A stretch of DNA of 64,000 bases from Nitrospira sp. (GTDB lineage Bacteria; Nitrospirota; Nitrospiria; Nitrospirales; Nitrospiraceae), in the NCBI GenBank assembly GCA_015709715.1, contig CP054184.1:2465001-2529000 (forward strand). The letters run 5' to 3'. How positions within the stretch are numbered: the first letter of the stretch is position 1; the number at the start of each line of letters is the position of its first letter. The position numbers and the translations under genes were made by a program. The notes beneath the pieces were generated by a model. It was given only the letters and a program-made list of their open reading frames with translations. It did no database searches and was not told the DNA's origin. Of this stretch, positions 17,703-27,334 are shown in pieces.

Positions 17703-18410
17703 ATGAAGGAGTTTTTTGAAAAGGGACTATTGGACCCGTTGGAGCTGATGGCCAGGCAGGTGCTGGCCGTGTTGCCCAGCGTGTTGGCCATGTCCATCAT
17801 CTTTTCCGCCGGGTTGGTCGTGGCCTGGACCGCCAGTCAAGCGCTGGAGCGATTGCTGCGGGTCGTCGGTCTTGACCGGCTCTTTGACCGGTTGGGAGTG
17901 ACCGGCGCGCTGTTGCGCGGGGGCGTGAAGACGGATCCGTCGCGGTTGGTCGGGCAAGCCGCGTACTGGTTGGTCATGATTTTTGCGACTGTCGCTGCAT
18001 TGGGGGCGCTGAACCTTCAGCCCATCAACGATTTTGCCAAATCGTTCCTTGCCTATGTGCCGCACCTGGTGACGGCGGGGCTCATTCTGGTGGCTGGGTG
18101 GTTGCTTTCGAACTTCGTATCGCAGGCGGTGCTCATCGGAGCGGTGAACGCGGGCCTGCCCCCCGCTCGGCTCGTGGCCACCTGCTCCCGTTGGGGAATC
18201 CAATTGTTGGCCGTTGCGATGGCGCTCGAACAACTCGGCATCGCCCAGAACATCGTGGTGGTCGGATTCGGGATCACATTGGGAGGAATCGTGCTGGCCG
18301 GAGCGATTGCCTTCGGGTTGGGCGCCAAGGACCTGGCCAAGGAGTATCTTGAACGCGGACTTTCCATGCGCGCCAGAAATGGGGCGCCGGATGATTTGCG
18401 CCATCTGTAA
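17703..18410 (+). CDS. Membrane protein with MscS-type conserved TM helices
   Basis: A 235-residue protein with four or five hydrophobic segments (about 20-45, 85-105, 115-135, 160-200). It has the conserved TM-helix repeat pattern found in mechanosensitive-channel-related proteins: FLAYVPHLVTAGLILVAGWL and then GGIVLAGAIAFGLGAKDLA, the latter resembling an MscS pore helix. The MscS beta domain is missing, so it is not a full-length MscS. A place beside osmolyte genes would suit a role in osmotic response, but this is inference. It starts 58 bases after the glycosyltransferase. Confidence 0.75.
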   Translation: MKEFFEKGLLDPLELMARQVLAVLPSVLAMSIIFSAGLVVAWTASQALERLLRVVGLDRLFDRLGVTGALLRGGVKTDPSRLVGQAAYWLVMIFATVAALGALNLQPINDFAKSFLAYVPHLVTAGLILVAGWLLSNFVSQAVLIGAVNAGLPPARLVATCSRWGIQLLAVAMALEQLGIAQNIVVVGFGITLGGIVLAGAIAFGLGAKDLAKEYLERGLSMRARNGAPDDLRHL

Positions 18411-18448
18411 CGGGCCATCGGCAGCGGCTCGACGACAAAGGACCAAGC

Positions 18449-18673
18449 ATGAACAGGAACATCTCTGAAGTGGATGGGGAGGCGAAGGCCAGGGCGTGGT
18501 TGGGAGGGGAAGCGGCCGTGCCACGGTATCCGCAGCGCGGAGGAGCCCCATTCGTCTTCAAACGGTCACTGCTGGGGCTCGTGGCCTTGGCGGTGGGGCT
18601 GGGGTTTGCCGGTGGCCTGCTGACCGGGCTGCAATGTCGCTGCCGTGCTGGATCGGATAGGTCGGATCGCTGA
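18449..18673 (+). CDS. Small single-pass membrane protein
   Basis: A 74-residue hypothetical protein with one hydrophobic helix (SLLGLVALAVGLGFAGGLLTG, residues about 40-60) and a polar N-terminus. The ATG has AAAGGA upstream at a good distance and lies 39 bases after the channel-like gene. I do not recognise the family. The cysteine pair after the helix (QCRCR) is the only notable feature. It could be a spurious frame, but spacing and ribosome site favour a gene. Confidence 0.45.
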   Translation: MNRNISEVDGEAKARAWLGGEAAVPRYPQRGGAPFVFKRSLLGLVALAVGLGFAGGLLTGLQCRCRAGSDRSDR

Positions 18674-18694
18674 CCGCCTCAGGTCCGTCGGCCG

Positions 18695-19519
18695 TTACAG
18701 CTCGCGCAACAGCTCCAACAGACTCCGGTTCCATCCGACCGGTCCCACCCCCTCGGCGCGGATGAGAGAGGGCAGGTCCACATCCGGATCATAGGAACGA
18801 TCGGGTTTCTGTACGAGGATGGGATAGTCCACTGCCTCAAGTAGCGGCAGGTCGTTCAGGCTGTCACCCACTCCGATCGTGACCAACCCCTGCCCTTCCG
18901 CCGAGGCACACCCTCGATACTGCCGGATCAGCCTCCTTGCCGCGATTCCCTTATCGTTCGCCCCCATCAAGTGATAGAACCGACCCCCTCTCGTGCAACG
19001 AAGTCCCCGTTCCTCAGTTGCCTGCACCAGCCGAGACCAAGGGATTGGGCCGTGGGGGATGAGAAAGGGCTCGTCATATTCCCGCTCCTTCGCCAGAACG
19101 GCCTCTGCAGGCGATAGCCCCGTGAGTTGGGCAAACTCCTCCACCGACAGGTCCCCGGCACCCACGAGGCGACACTCAAGTGCCTGCCCGATGGCCGGGA
19201 GCGCCTTGCGCAGCACCGGATAGGGCACGCCGATCTCGACGACCTCGTAGGCGCCTCGTCTGGTCGAATGGTCGAGCGGAGCGGGAAAGTACCCTGCCGG
19301 ACAAAACAGCGCGCCCCCGTTCTCCACGATGAAGGGATGCCGGTTGCCCAAGCGAAGGCGAAGTGGTTCCATTTCCGAGCGGGTCTTGCTTGAGACGAGC
19401 ACCAGTGCGTCCCCACGGGCGTGGATGGTGGCCAGGGCCTCCTGTGCCGCATCAAAGGAGTAGTGATCGGCATCGAGGAGGCTTCCATCGAGGTCTGTGA
19501 AGATGACGAGGCGCGGCAT
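18695..19519 (-). CDS. HAD-family phosphatase, mannosyl-3-phosphoglycerate phosphatase type
   Basis: A 274-residue HAD-IIB hydrolase. Motif I is FTDLDGSLLD, motif II lies in LVLVSSKTRSEM, and motif IV is GVGDSLNDLPLLEAVD. The cap-region text (FIVENGGALF, FIPHGP-like segment, MGANDKG) follows mannosyl-3-phosphoglycerate phosphatases, which dephosphorylate mannosyl- or glucosyl-3-phosphoglycerate to the free osmolyte. Its neighbour on the other strand is the candidate synthase. Other HAD-IIB phosphatases, for example sucrose- or trehalose-phosphate phosphatases, remain possible. Confidence 0.82.
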   Translation of the reverse strand: MPRLVIFTDLDGSLLDADHYSFDAAQEALATIHARGDALVLVSSKTRSEMEPLRLRLGNRHPFIVENGGALFCPAGYFPAPLDHSTRRGAYEVVEIGVPYPVLRKALPAIGQALECRLVGAGDLSVEEFAQLTGLSPAEAVLAKEREYDEPFLIPHGPIPWSRLVQATEERGLRCTRGGRFYHLMGANDKGIAARRLIRQYRGCASAEGQGLVTIGVGDSLNDLPLLEAVDYPILVQKPDRSYDPDVDLPSLIRAEGVGPVGWNRSLLELLREL

Positions 19520-19769
19520 GGATCGGTCCCTGCCGCAGTATACGGATTTCCTCTGTCGGACAACAGGCTCGCCGTCGTCTGGCTCGAATCTGTCTCGCCC
19601 CTGATACAGGGCAAACCCTGATAAAGGTCGGGCCCGTTCCTGCCGAAAAGGAAGTACACAAAGTCGGCAGGATTCGATGCATCAGGGGCCGTTGCTCCTG
19701 GGCGTCCCTCCATTCTGCTCTGCGATTTGGCCGGAGGGCCTCTGTTTCCACACCTCCAAGGATCAAGCC

Positions 19770-22700
19770 GTGCGATTCGAGAAAAAATCTCCCCTCAAGT
19801 CGGATAAAAAAGTTCCTCCCAAGACGCCGAAAAAGGGCGTGGTCGGCTACAACAAGAAGTCGGCTCTCCTGGAGGACGCCATCACGCAAATGAACGCCGG
19901 CAAGTATGGCCGCGCCTCCTCGGTGCTGAAAGAGCTGCTCGCCCTCGATCCCCAGAATGCCGAAGCCCGCCGCCTCTTCGCCACGCTCCATCTGCGCCTG
20001 GGGAGCCTTCTGAGCGCCAGGACGGCCTTCGAGGCCTTGGCGCGCGAGGCGATGGAGCGCCAAGACTACTGGCTGGCCGAGTCCCTCTTGCGCGAATACC
20101 TCGCTGCCGGCCCGCGGTGCGTCCCCTTTCTCGAAATGTTGGGAAATGTGTATGAGGCGAAGGGCGATGTCATGGCGGCGGTGGCCGAATATGGCAAGGC
20201 GGTGGAGGTGTTGCTGGAGGACCCCGACAGCGAGCGACCGACCCATGCCGGCGACCTCTATGAACGGATTCGCTCTCTGGCGGCGGGAAGCCCGGTTGCC
20301 TTCCGTCTGGCTGCCATGTTTGACAGTGTGACGGGTCAGGCGTTGCCGCCGACGGCACAGGCTTTGGTTCCGGCGACCGATGCGAATGGAGACATCGCCG
20401 TTCAGGCCACGGACAACCAGGCCGATCACGCTGAAGCGGTCCCGCTGGTGGAAGCAACGGAAGACCTGTCTTTGCCTTCTCCGACGGAGCCGGTCGCGGC
20501 AGTATTGCCGGAAGAGGCCCTGGCTAAGGTAGACCCCAGCCCTGTTGCGATGGAGTCGATGGGCGCGTCCGCCCAGCTGCCGTCGGCCGACAGCGAGCCG
20601 ATGGTGGCGGAGCAGCCGATCGATCCGCCGTTCCCGGCTCAAGACTACGTGGAAGACCAGCCGGTCGAGGTTTCCGTGCCCGTGGTCGAAGCAGTCTCAG
20701 CGGTGCCTGAGCCTCCCTCCATTCCGGTCGCCGACCTCCCAGATGCGCCGGCGACAGTGCCCGAACCGGCGCAAGAATCGACTGTGGTGCCGTTCACGAT
20801 CCAGCGCGAACCCAGCCAACAACCGATTGCTACTCCCTCCTCCACTCCGGGTCCCATGCCGTGGGACCAAGTCGAAGAAGCCTCTCCCATGCCGCCGCCA
20901 CAAGCGGAGAGGACGCCTCCTACCGCAACGGGGGCGGGAGACCAACCTGTTCCTGAGGTGACTTCGTCGGGGCTGACGTGGGATGAGATTCTGGCGGCGG
21001 TGGCCGCGATGAAATCGTCGGCTGAGCCCGCACAGCCTGAGATGACCCATGAGTCGGAACCGTCGGCGGTAACTGTCCAGGCATCCGAGGCGGGGCCTGA
21101 GCCGGAGTTCAAAATCCTCGAAGGCTCACAAGCGCCGGACAGCGCCTCCTCGGTGGTGGTTCCGGAGCCGGCCGCCGCATCGGTGTCTGTCGAGACCACG
21201 GCAGACGGCTTCCGCATTTTGGACGAAGAGGATCGATCCAGGGTCGAAGAGCCTGCAGGACCGATCGTGGAGCCCGCGGCTGAGGCTGTCCCGGAGACAA
21301 TACCTGAACAATCCTCCGCGGGAGAGCCGGCGGTGTCTCTTGAGTTCATAGAGAGGGTGGAGGCAGAGACGCCCGTGCCGGCTGAACCGGAACCGGAGCC
21401 GGAACTCTCGGTCCCGGAGACCCGCGAAACAGAGGCGATGATCCATCTCGAACCTGTGGCCCCCGCCGCCCCCGTCGCTCCGATCGAAACGCCGCTGGAA
21501 GTAGAGGAAGAACCGATCGCTATCTCGGTTCCTTCAATTACAGAGGAGAGCATGCCTGCGACGCTCACCCTGGAGCGTTCGACTCAGGAAGTGATTTCGA
21601 ATGAAATGCCGAGCTCCGCCGAGGCCGAGCCGACGGCATCGAAGCCGGAGTCCGATGCAGGCCTCCACATCCTCTGGGATGCCTACCGATCCGCGCCCCT
21701 GCTTGAGCAGACGGAATCCGTGACCAGTGCTCCGCCGCTAGCGGTGGAACAGGCTTCGGCTGAGGTCTCGGAAGCTGCTGTCTCCGCGGAGGCCCCTTCC
21801 GGCGAACGGCCTGAGCTTGTCGCGATTTCAGCGACGGATGTCTTGGAAGCCGTGACCGCGCAGCCGGCGAAGCACGGAGCGGGTGCAGCCCGGCGCATCG
21901 GTGAAGCGCTCGCTACGGTGGTACGTACCGGTTTCAGCACCACCAGGTCCATGGTCCTGCTCTCGCTGACCCTGGTCGGTTTTGTTGTGGCCGTGACCCT
22001 GTGTGGCATCGGTGGGTTGGCAGCCACCTGGTTCTTCCTCGAAGAACAACCGAGCGCAGCCTATCGCGCCATGACGGCGGTGCCTCAGCGGATTTTGCAG
22101 GAGCCGCATAAGAATGGCTACTTCCTGCTGCTCGGCTTTGGAGCGGCTTCGTCCCAAGACGCCGTGCAGGCGGGCCTCGATCGACGTGTTGAGGATGCCG
22201 ACCAGGCCCTGGCGGAGGCCTGTCTCTCGGGGGAGGGGAGCGCGTCGAGCCGGGCCGGCGGATCTGCGAATGGGACCATGACCACGTGGTGGAAAGGGTC
22301 TGATCCAGCGGCACAGATGCGGACCGCGGCGGCCGACGTGAAGTCGTGGGCGTCGGCGGCCGATGTGTCTTTGGCGCGGTATCGCCAATGGCTGACTATG
22401 CCGTTTGAAGACTGGGGCTACGGGCAGGCCATCAGTCCGAATTGCGGGCTGATCCTCCAGGCCCATCGACTCTATCTGGCGGAAGGATTTGCGCAGGATC
22501 CGGACACGGGGCTGGCGAGGTTGGAAACTGATGCCGCGGCTTGGCGTACCGTGTTGGGACATGCCAAGACGCTTCCCGTGAAGTTGTTGGCCAGTGACGC
22601 CCTCAATGAGGACCTGGCCGTTGCGAGCGGGTTGCTGTTGAGGCCGGACCTTGAAGATCGTCAGATCAGTCGGCTCGCCAAACTCGCGCGGCCGTTGGAA

Positions 22701-23327
22701 CAGGCCGAGCTGTCGATCCGGTGGCCCATGCAGAGTCGGTTGGTGTTGGCCGCTCAGACGATCGACGAAGAGGTGGCGCAGGACAAGAAGGGCGGGCGTC
22801 CGTTGTACGCCTCCATCGCGGCGGCCCTGCCGTTGCCCAAACAACGGCGACTGAACGCCTACGTGGAATACTACGAAGCCGCCGAGAAGGCTGCGGCCGA
22901 AGGGCGAGTGGCCGATCTGCCGAAGCCCGCACAGTTTGTGCGAACCTCGCCCTACGGCCTTGCCGACGTCGTGGTGAATCCGATCGAGGGGGTCATCGGG
23001 CTGGATCCGCTCCCGACGTGGGATACTTTTGCCGGTCGAATCTGGGAAACGGAAGCGCGGCTGCGCCTGACCTCCTTGCAGGCGTGGCTGCGCCGGACGC
23101 CGCCTGAACAGGAGTTGCTCGCCCGATTGGCGAAGGCCGGCCAAGGTCACTACGATCCCTTCACGGGGTTCCCGATGTTGGTCCACCTGAAGAAGGGCCT
23201 CCTGTATAGCGTCGGACGTGATCTGAAGGACAACGAGGCTCAGGATCATGCAGACGTGGTCGTGCAGATTCCACGGAGTGCATGGACCGGCGCCAAGCGA
23301 GCCGGTGACTCGGCGAAGGGTAAATAG
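19770..23327 (+). CDS. Giant TPR protein with acidic Pro/Glu linker and a membrane helix
   Basis: About 1185 residues from the GTG at 19770, chosen for AAGGA upstream and a lysine-rich cytosolic-type start. Residues about 30-170 are TPR-like helices ([30 protein letters not shown]). Then about 500 residues of low-complexity Pro, Glu, Val, Ala and Ser follow. One transmembrane helix (about 725-755) is flanked by [14 protein letters not shown]. The C-terminal 430 residues are helical and alanine/tryptophan-rich with no motif I recognise. The layout recalls FimV-like or other polar scaffold proteins without clear homology. It could join a cytosolic TPR module to an extracytoplasmic domain. Confidence 0.85.
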   Translation: MRFEKKSPLKSDKKVPPKTPKKGVVGYNKKSALLEDAITQMNAGKYGRASSVLKELLALDPQNAEARRLFATLHLRLGSLLSARTAFEALAREAMERQDYWLAESLLREYLAAGPRCVPFLEMLGNVYEAKGDVMAAVAEYGKAVEVLLEDPDSERPTHAGDLYERIRSLAAGSPVAFRLAAMFDSVTGQALPPTAQALVPATDANGDIAVQATDNQADHAEAVPLVEATEDLSLPSPTEPVAAVLPEEALAKVDPSPVAMESMGASAQLPSADSEPMVAEQPIDPPFPAQDYVEDQPVEVSVPVVEAVSAVPEPPSIPVADLPDAPATVPEPAQESTVVPFTIQREPSQQPIATPSSTPGPMPWDQVEEASPMPPPQAERTPPTATGAGDQPVPEVTSSGLTWDEILAAVAAMKSSAEPAQPEMTHESEPSAVTVQASEAGPEPEFKILEGSQAPDSASSVVVPEPAAASVSVETTADGFRILDEEDRSRVEEPAGPIVEPAAEAVPETIPEQSSAGEPAVSLEFIERVEAETPVPAEPEPEPELSVPETRETEAMIHLEPVAPAAPVAPIETPLEVEEEPIAISVPSITEESMPATLTLERSTQEVISNEMPSSAEAEPTASKPESDAGLHILWDAYRSAPLLEQTESVTSAPPLAVEQASAEVSEAAVSAEAPSGERPELVAISATDVLEAVTAQPAKHGAGAARRIGEALATVVRTGFSTTRSMVLLSLTLVGFVVAVTLCGIGGLAATWFFLEEQPSAAYRAMTAVPQRILQEPHKNGYFLLLGFGAASSQDAVQAGLDRRVEDADQALAEACLSGEGSASSRAGGSANGTMTTWWKGSDPAAQMRTAAADVKSWASAADVSLARYRQWLTMPFEDWGYGQAISPNCGLILQAHRLYLAEGFAQDPDTGLARLETDAAAWRTVLGHAKTLPVKLLASDALNEDLAVASGLLLRPDLEDRQISRLAKLARPLEQAELSIRWPMQSRLVLAAQTIDEEVAQDKKGGRPLYASIAAALPLPKQRRLNAYVEYYEAAEKAAAEGRVADLPKPAQFVRTSPYGLADVVVNPIEGVIGLDPLPTWDTFAGRIWETEARLRLTSLQAWLRRTPPEQELLARLAKAGQGHYDPFTGFPMLVHLKKGLLYSVGRDLKDNEAQDHADVVVQIPRSAWTGAKRAGDSAKGK

Positions 23328-23512
23328 CCAACTCCTCCGGGCCGCCCCGCCTCCTCATCGCTGCGATACATCGTCGGCCCACGGTTCTCGTTGATGCGTC
23401 AACCACGAGCCCCTCCGCGCGTTCCATACCCGAGACTGATTCTGGAACCGATGGTGGCGGGAGGGCGGGGCATGGTCATCAGGCGATCGAATGGCCTGGG
23501 AGGACGACAGGG

Positions 23513-24148
23513 ATGGATGCGAGGTCGGCGATGAGCGGGTGGCCGTTTCCCATCGCCATGGAAGGACAGCCGGGCAGTCTCTGCCTGGGTGAACGGGTGG
23601 AGCCTCTGGATCGAACCCAGGCAATGGACCGCTTCCTGGCGGGAGTCGAGCGCCGAGCCTTCCGCATGGCCCAGCTGGCCACGGGAAATGACGACGAGGC
23701 TCTGGACCTCGTGCAGGATGCCATGCTGACCCTCGTGCGTCGGTATCGTCATCGTGACGAGGGAGAATGGGGGCCGCTGTTCCATTGCATTTTGCAGAGC
23801 CGGATTCGCGATTGGTATCGTCGAGCCAGGGTGCGCAATCGGTGGCGGGATTTTTTGCATCGCCCTCAGGACGGCGACGATGCCGACGATCCGCTGGATC
23901 AGGTTCCTGATCGGGGGGCGGCGCAGCCGGACGAGGAACTCACGCGCAAACGCGCCTGCATGGCGTTGGAGCGTGCCCTGCACAATTTGCCGTTGCGGCA
24001 GCAGCAGGCCTTTCTGCTTCGGATTTGGGAGGATCTGGATGTGGCACAAACGGCCAAGGCCATGGGCTGTTCGGAGGGCAGCGTCAAAACCCATTTGTTT
24101 CGTGCGCTGCAGGTCTTGAGGCGACACGTGGGAGAACATTGGCCATGA
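23513..24148 (+). CDS. ECF-type RNA polymerase sigma factor
   Basis: A 211-residue sigma-70 family factor. Region 2 lies at about 40-110 ([20 protein letters not shown], then RIRDWYRR), followed by a linker of acidic residues. Region 4 is [20 protein letters not shown] with the helix-turn-helix [17 protein letters not shown]. The ATG at 23513 has GGAGGACGACAGGG upstream; a second ATG is six codons in. The stop overlaps the next start as ATGA, so this is the head of a translationally coupled operon with its likely anti-sigma factor. Confidence 0.93.
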   Translation: MDARSAMSGWPFPIAMEGQPGSLCLGERVEPLDRTQAMDRFLAGVERRAFRMAQLATGNDDEALDLVQDAMLTLVRRYRHRDEGEWGPLFHCILQSRIRDWYRRARVRNRWRDFLHRPQDGDDADDPLDQVPDRGAAQPDEELTRKRACMALERALHNLPLRQQQAFLLRIWEDLDVAQTAKAMGCSEGSVKTHLFRALQVLRRHVGEHWP

Positions 24149-24507
24149 AGGACTGCTCGGATGAAGAGACGGATCGGCTGGCTCGGGCTGCGAAGCAGAT
24201 GCTCGATCATAGCGCGCAAGACCTCGATCCTTGGACCATTGGGCGGTTGCAACGTGCCAGACTGCAGGCGCTGGACAAGGCGTCGCGTCGACGCCCCTGG
24301 TTGGTCTGGGCCTGGGGAACGGCAGCCTTCGCGTCGCTGGTGGCGGTCGTGTCTGTCATGTGGTGGACCTCTTCCGCAGGGTTGCACTCTTCCAACCTGC
24401 CTTTGCTGGAAGACTTGGAATTGGTCCGGTCTTCGGAAAATTTGGAGCTGTCGGAGGATCTCGATTTTTATGATTGGCTGGCCGAAGGCCCTCCTACGAC
24501 CGGATAG
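24145..24507 (+). CDS. Probable anti-sigma factor, single-pass membrane protein
   Basis: A 120-residue protein with a cytosolic helical N-terminus ([20 protein letters not shown]) and one transmembrane helix ([20 protein letters not shown], about 50-72), then an acidic periplasmic tail. This size and topology, together with a 4-base overlap with the ECF sigma gene, fit a DUF3619-like inner-membrane anti-sigma factor. I see no zinc motif HxxxCxxC, so it is not a ZAS-type factor. The tail overlaps the start of the next gene by 38 bases. Confidence 0.72.
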   Translation: MKDCSDEETDRLARAAKQMLDHSAQDLDPWTIGRLQRARLQALDKASRRRPWLVWAWGTAAFASLVAVVSVMWWTSSAGLHSSNLPLLEDLELVRSSENLELSEDLDFYDWLAEGPPTTG

Positions 24508-25045
24508 CGCGACGAGGTGGCTGCTCGCAAGCGTGCTCTGGGCGGCCACAGGCACGGCCGTCGCTCTGGCCCAGGGAGACCGGGCGGGGGTGCCCTGGAA
24601 CCAGTTGACCCCCGGAGAGCAGCAACTGCTGCAGCGGTTCAGTGAGACATGGGACCAGTTCCCCCCTCGCAAGCAGGAACGGCTGCGCAGAGGTGCTCAG
24701 CAGTGGGGCACGATGACGTCGGAAGAACGCCAGGAGGCCAAGCAGCGGTTCAAACAATGGCGCTCGCTTCCACCGGAGCAGCAGCAACAACTCCGCGAGC
24801 GGTACCAACGGTACCGGCAATGGCCGCCCGAGCAGCGGGAATCGGTGCGGAATGCCCGTCAATGGTTCAAGTCCCTGCCGCCCGAAGAGCGTAAGGCGTT
24901 GCGAGAGAAGTTCCGGACCATGACACCTGAGGAGCGCAAGGCCTATAAACGGGAACTCCGTCGCCGATATGAAAGTCAAGGTAGTGTGATCGAACCGCAC
25001 GATCAATCAACTCCGCCCACCGATCATCCCGCCTCCGGCCAGTGA
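24470..25045 (+). CDS. DUF3106 periplasmic protein
   Basis: About 191 residues. A signal segment (WLLASVLWAATGTAVALA) is followed by repeated motifs of the form WxxLxPxEQQxLxxF and MTxEERQExKQRF, each about 20-25 residues: WNQLTPGEQQLL, WDQFPPRKQERL, WGTMTSEERQEA, WRSLPPEQQQQL, WPPEQRESV, FKSLPPEERKAL, MTPEERKAYKREL. This is the DUF3106 pattern, commonly next to ECF sigma/anti-sigma genes. GGAGGA lies about 12 bases before the ATG at 24470. The repeats resemble CpxP/Spy-type envelope stress sensors in style, but no homology is claimed. Confidence 0.82.
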   Translation: MIGWPKALLRPDSATRWLLASVLWAATGTAVALAQGDRAGVPWNQLTPGEQQLLQRFSETWDQFPPRKQERLRRGAQQWGTMTSEERQEAKQRFKQWRSLPPEQQQQLRERYQRYRQWPPEQRESVRNARQWFKSLPPEERKALREKFRTMTPEERKAYKRELRRRYESQGSVIEPHDQSTPPTDHPASGQ

Positions 25046-25135
25046 ATCGTGTGTGACTCCCTCCGGCTTGACAGGATAGGGGACATTCCACAGAATCGGG
25101 CCGATCGCTGTGGCTGAAAAAAGAAGGAGCATGGC

Positions 25136-25819
25136 ATGAAGAGTGAGATCCTCTATCCGGGCGCGTTTCCGATGGTGCGGGTGTATTTGAACGACGGGGA
25201 GACGGTGAAGGCGGAATCGGGCGCCATGGTCGCAGCCTCGCCGACGATCGACATCGAGAGCAAGATGGAAGGCGGCTTCTTGGGCGCGCTGTCCCGCAAA
25301 ATGCTGAGCGGAGAAAAATTTTTCTTCCAAACGCTCAGGGCCGGCCGCGGAGCCGGCGAAGTATTGTTGGCGCCGACGGTGCCGGGCGAGATCGTCGTGC
25401 TGGATCTCGACGGCGTCAACGAATATATGGTGCAAAAAGACGGCTTCCTTGCCGGCGCGGAAGGCGTCAAGATCGAAAGCAAGATGCAAAGCTTGACGCG
25501 GGGCCTGCTGGGAGGAGAAGGCCTGTTTATTCTAAAGATCAGCGGCCTCGGTCAACTCATCCTGAACAGTTTCGGTGCCATTCACAAAATCGAGTTGAAG
25601 CCGGGCGAGGAATACATCGTCGACAACAGCCACTTGGTAGCCTGGAGCTCGACGACGACCTACAACATCGAGAAGGCCTCATCCGGCTGGATTGCCAGTT
25701 TGACGTCCGGGGAAGGGCTTGTCTGTCGGTTTCGCGGTCCCGGGGTGGTCTACATTCAAAGCCGGAATCCCGGCAGCTTTGGGGCGTGGATCAGGCAATT
25801 CATCCCCGTCTCAGAATAG
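25136..25819 (+). CDS. AIM24/TIGR00266 family protein
   Basis: A 227-residue all-beta protein of the AIM24 family. It has the typical start (VYLNDGETVKAESGAMVA) and glycine-rich strands (GEGLFILKISGLGQLILNS, then GEEYIVDNSHLVAW). Function is unknown; the fold forms a double beta helix and members are often multimeric. GAAGGAGCATGGC precedes the ATG. It lies 90 bases after DUF3106 on the same strand, and the M48 protease follows 80 bases later. Confidence 0.88.
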   Translation: MKSEILYPGAFPMVRVYLNDGETVKAESGAMVAASPTIDIESKMEGGFLGALSRKMLSGEKFFFQTLRAGRGAGEVLLAPTVPGEIVVLDLDGVNEYMVQKDGFLAGAEGVKIESKMQSLTRGLLGGEGLFILKISGLGQLILNSFGAIHKIELKPGEEYIVDNSHLVAWSSTTTYNIEKASSGWIASLTSGEGLVCRFRGPGVVYIQSRNPGSFGAWIRQFIPVSE

Positions 25820-25899
25820 CGGGGACGCCTCCGGTTTTTCTCGCCTGCGGCGCGTTGGGGGCCGCCGTTTTGAGCGCCCGCTGAGGAAATTCCATACCG

Positions 25900-27033
25900 A
25901 TGAATGCCATTGCCAACGCGCTCTGTTTCGGAGAGAGGCTACCGGCATCCGGGGCGCCTTGCCACGTGGCGTTGTCGCCGGAGGGAATCAGCCTGCGTCC
26001 GGCGGATGGGGGAGAGGTCATGGAGGAATCCGTGGCCTTTGCCGCCCTATCGGTGGCTGCAGGAGGGTTGGACCATGATCAGCTTGTCTTGTCCTGGGGA
26101 AGCGGCCTGTCGGCCCGCACCCTCTATCTGAAAGATCCCGCGTTGATTCTGGCCTTTCGCCGCGCGGCGCCGCCCGAATTGACGGCGCACGTGGAGCAAG
26201 CGGCGGCGGAGGTCCGGCGCGCGCGCCATCGGCATCGGACCATCTGGAGTGTGGTGACTGCGGTGATCGTCGGACTCGGCCTGTTCTTCTGGCTCGGGTC
26301 GGATGTAGTGGTCGAATGGGCGGTCGCGCGGATTCCCATCGAATGGGAGCAGAAACTCGGTGAGGCGGTCTATCAGGACTTCTTGGCCAAGGAGACGGTA
26401 GTCAAACAAGGGCCGGCGCTGGAGGCCGTACAGGAAATCACCCGCCGCCTGACGGACAAGATTCCCAACAACCCCTATCACTTTCAGGTAACAGTCGTCC
26501 AAAGCCCGGTCGTGAATGCCTTTGCCTTGCCCGGCGGGTATGTCGTGGTCTTCACGGGGCTGATGCAGAAGGCGGAGAGCGGCGAGGAGGTGGCGGGAGT
26601 CTTGAGCCACGAGTTGAACCATGTGTTGCAGCGCCACGCCATGGAACGCATGGTGCAAATGGTGGGATTGGCCGCGGTGGTCAGTATTCTCGTGGGCGAC
26701 CAGCAAGGGTTGATCGGATTGGCGAGACAGCTCGGTCTTGAACTCGCCACCTTGAAGTTCGGGCGGGAGCAGGAGACGGAGGCGGACCTGACCGGTCTCA
26801 AGCTGTTGTCCGAGGCGCGCGTGGCTCCGGAGGGCATGATTACCTTTTTCGAGCGCCTGTCCGAAAAGGATGCGGCCCGCATCGAGCTGTTCTCGACCCA
26901 TCCCATGAGCGCCGCGCGGGCGGAACGGCTGAAGGCCGAATTGGCCACCTTGCCGAAGCGAAGCCCCGAACCCTTCACGTTCGAGTGGAAGCGAGTCCAA
27001 GACTCGCTGGCGAAGAACGATTCCGCGAAATGA
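25900..27033 (+). CDS. M48-family metallopeptidase, membrane-associated
   Basis: A 377-residue zinc protease. One transmembrane helix lies near residues 108-130 (TIWSVVTAVIVGLGLFFWLG). The catalytic motif HELNH is in GVLSHELNHVLQRHAMERM (near 245), and the third zinc ligand is in the later REQETEADLTGLKLL. The N-terminal ~100 residues resemble the beta domain found ahead of the protease in some M48 (BepA/HtpX-like) proteins. It probably acts in envelope protein quality control. The ATG at 25900 follows CTGAGGAAATTCC. The last 40 residues are charged. Confidence 0.9.
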   Translation: MNAIANALCFGERLPASGAPCHVALSPEGISLRPADGGEVMEESVAFAALSVAAGGLDHDQLVLSWGSGLSARTLYLKDPALILAFRRAAPPELTAHVEQAAAEVRRARHRHRTIWSVVTAVIVGLGLFFWLGSDVVVEWAVARIPIEWEQKLGEAVYQDFLAKETVVKQGPALEAVQEITRRLTDKIPNNPYHFQVTVVQSPVVNAFALPGGYVVVFTGLMQKAESGEEVAGVLSHELNHVLQRHAMERMVQMVGLAAVVSILVGDQQGLIGLARQLGLELATLKFGREQETEADLTGLKLLSEARVAPEGMITFFERLSEKDAARIELFSTHPMSAARAERLKAELATLPKRSPEPFTFEWKRVQDSLAKNDSAK

Positions 27034-27334
27034 GGCAAGCCTGCCGATGCGAATCGGGGCGGGGATCCTGTTGTTCAACCCCGGCTCCGCCGATCCTAAA
27101 CGGTTTCATCTTCCACGCGCGCTCGGCCTGTTACTACTGAGTTCCGAAACGATTGCGTTCAGGCACATTGAACTGTCCGACCGCGCACCTTCCGGTAGGA
27201 TGATTGACATTCTTACGTACTCTGAATATAGTGGCGCCATCGTGGACTGTCATGCCTAGGAAATTTCCACAGTTCCTTGTGACAGCGCGGAGCGGTCGTC
27301 CATTCAATCTCAACCACAAAGGGAGGATGTCTGT
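27034..27334. other. 301-base intergenic region containing a sigma-70 promoter
   Basis: No credible gene is present; the only sizeable open frame (27047-27259) has no ribosome site and no family likeness. The right half holds the promoter listed separately at 27204-27232. From there to the TRL gene is a leader of about 95 bases ending with an AAAGGGAGG ribosome site. The left half shows nothing I can interpret. Confidence 0.6.
27204..27232 (+). promoter_or_regulatory. Sigma-70 promoter upstream of the TRL-like gene
   Basis: TTGACA at 27204-27209, 17 bases, then TATAGT at 27227-27232: a full -35 match and five of six at -10 with ideal spacing. It lies about 100 bases upstream of the lipoprotein start and points toward it. 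Confidence 0.75.

Noticed and set aside
20645-21568. 307-codon Ser/Thr/Gly-rich frame on the minus strand resembling a surface protein
   Set aside because: It is the mirror of the Pro/Glu-rich linker of the giant TPR protein; no ribosome site or signal.
27047-27259. 70-codon frame between the M48 gene and the TRL-like gene
   Set aside because: No ribosome site, no family likeness, and the sigma-70 promoter lies inside it.
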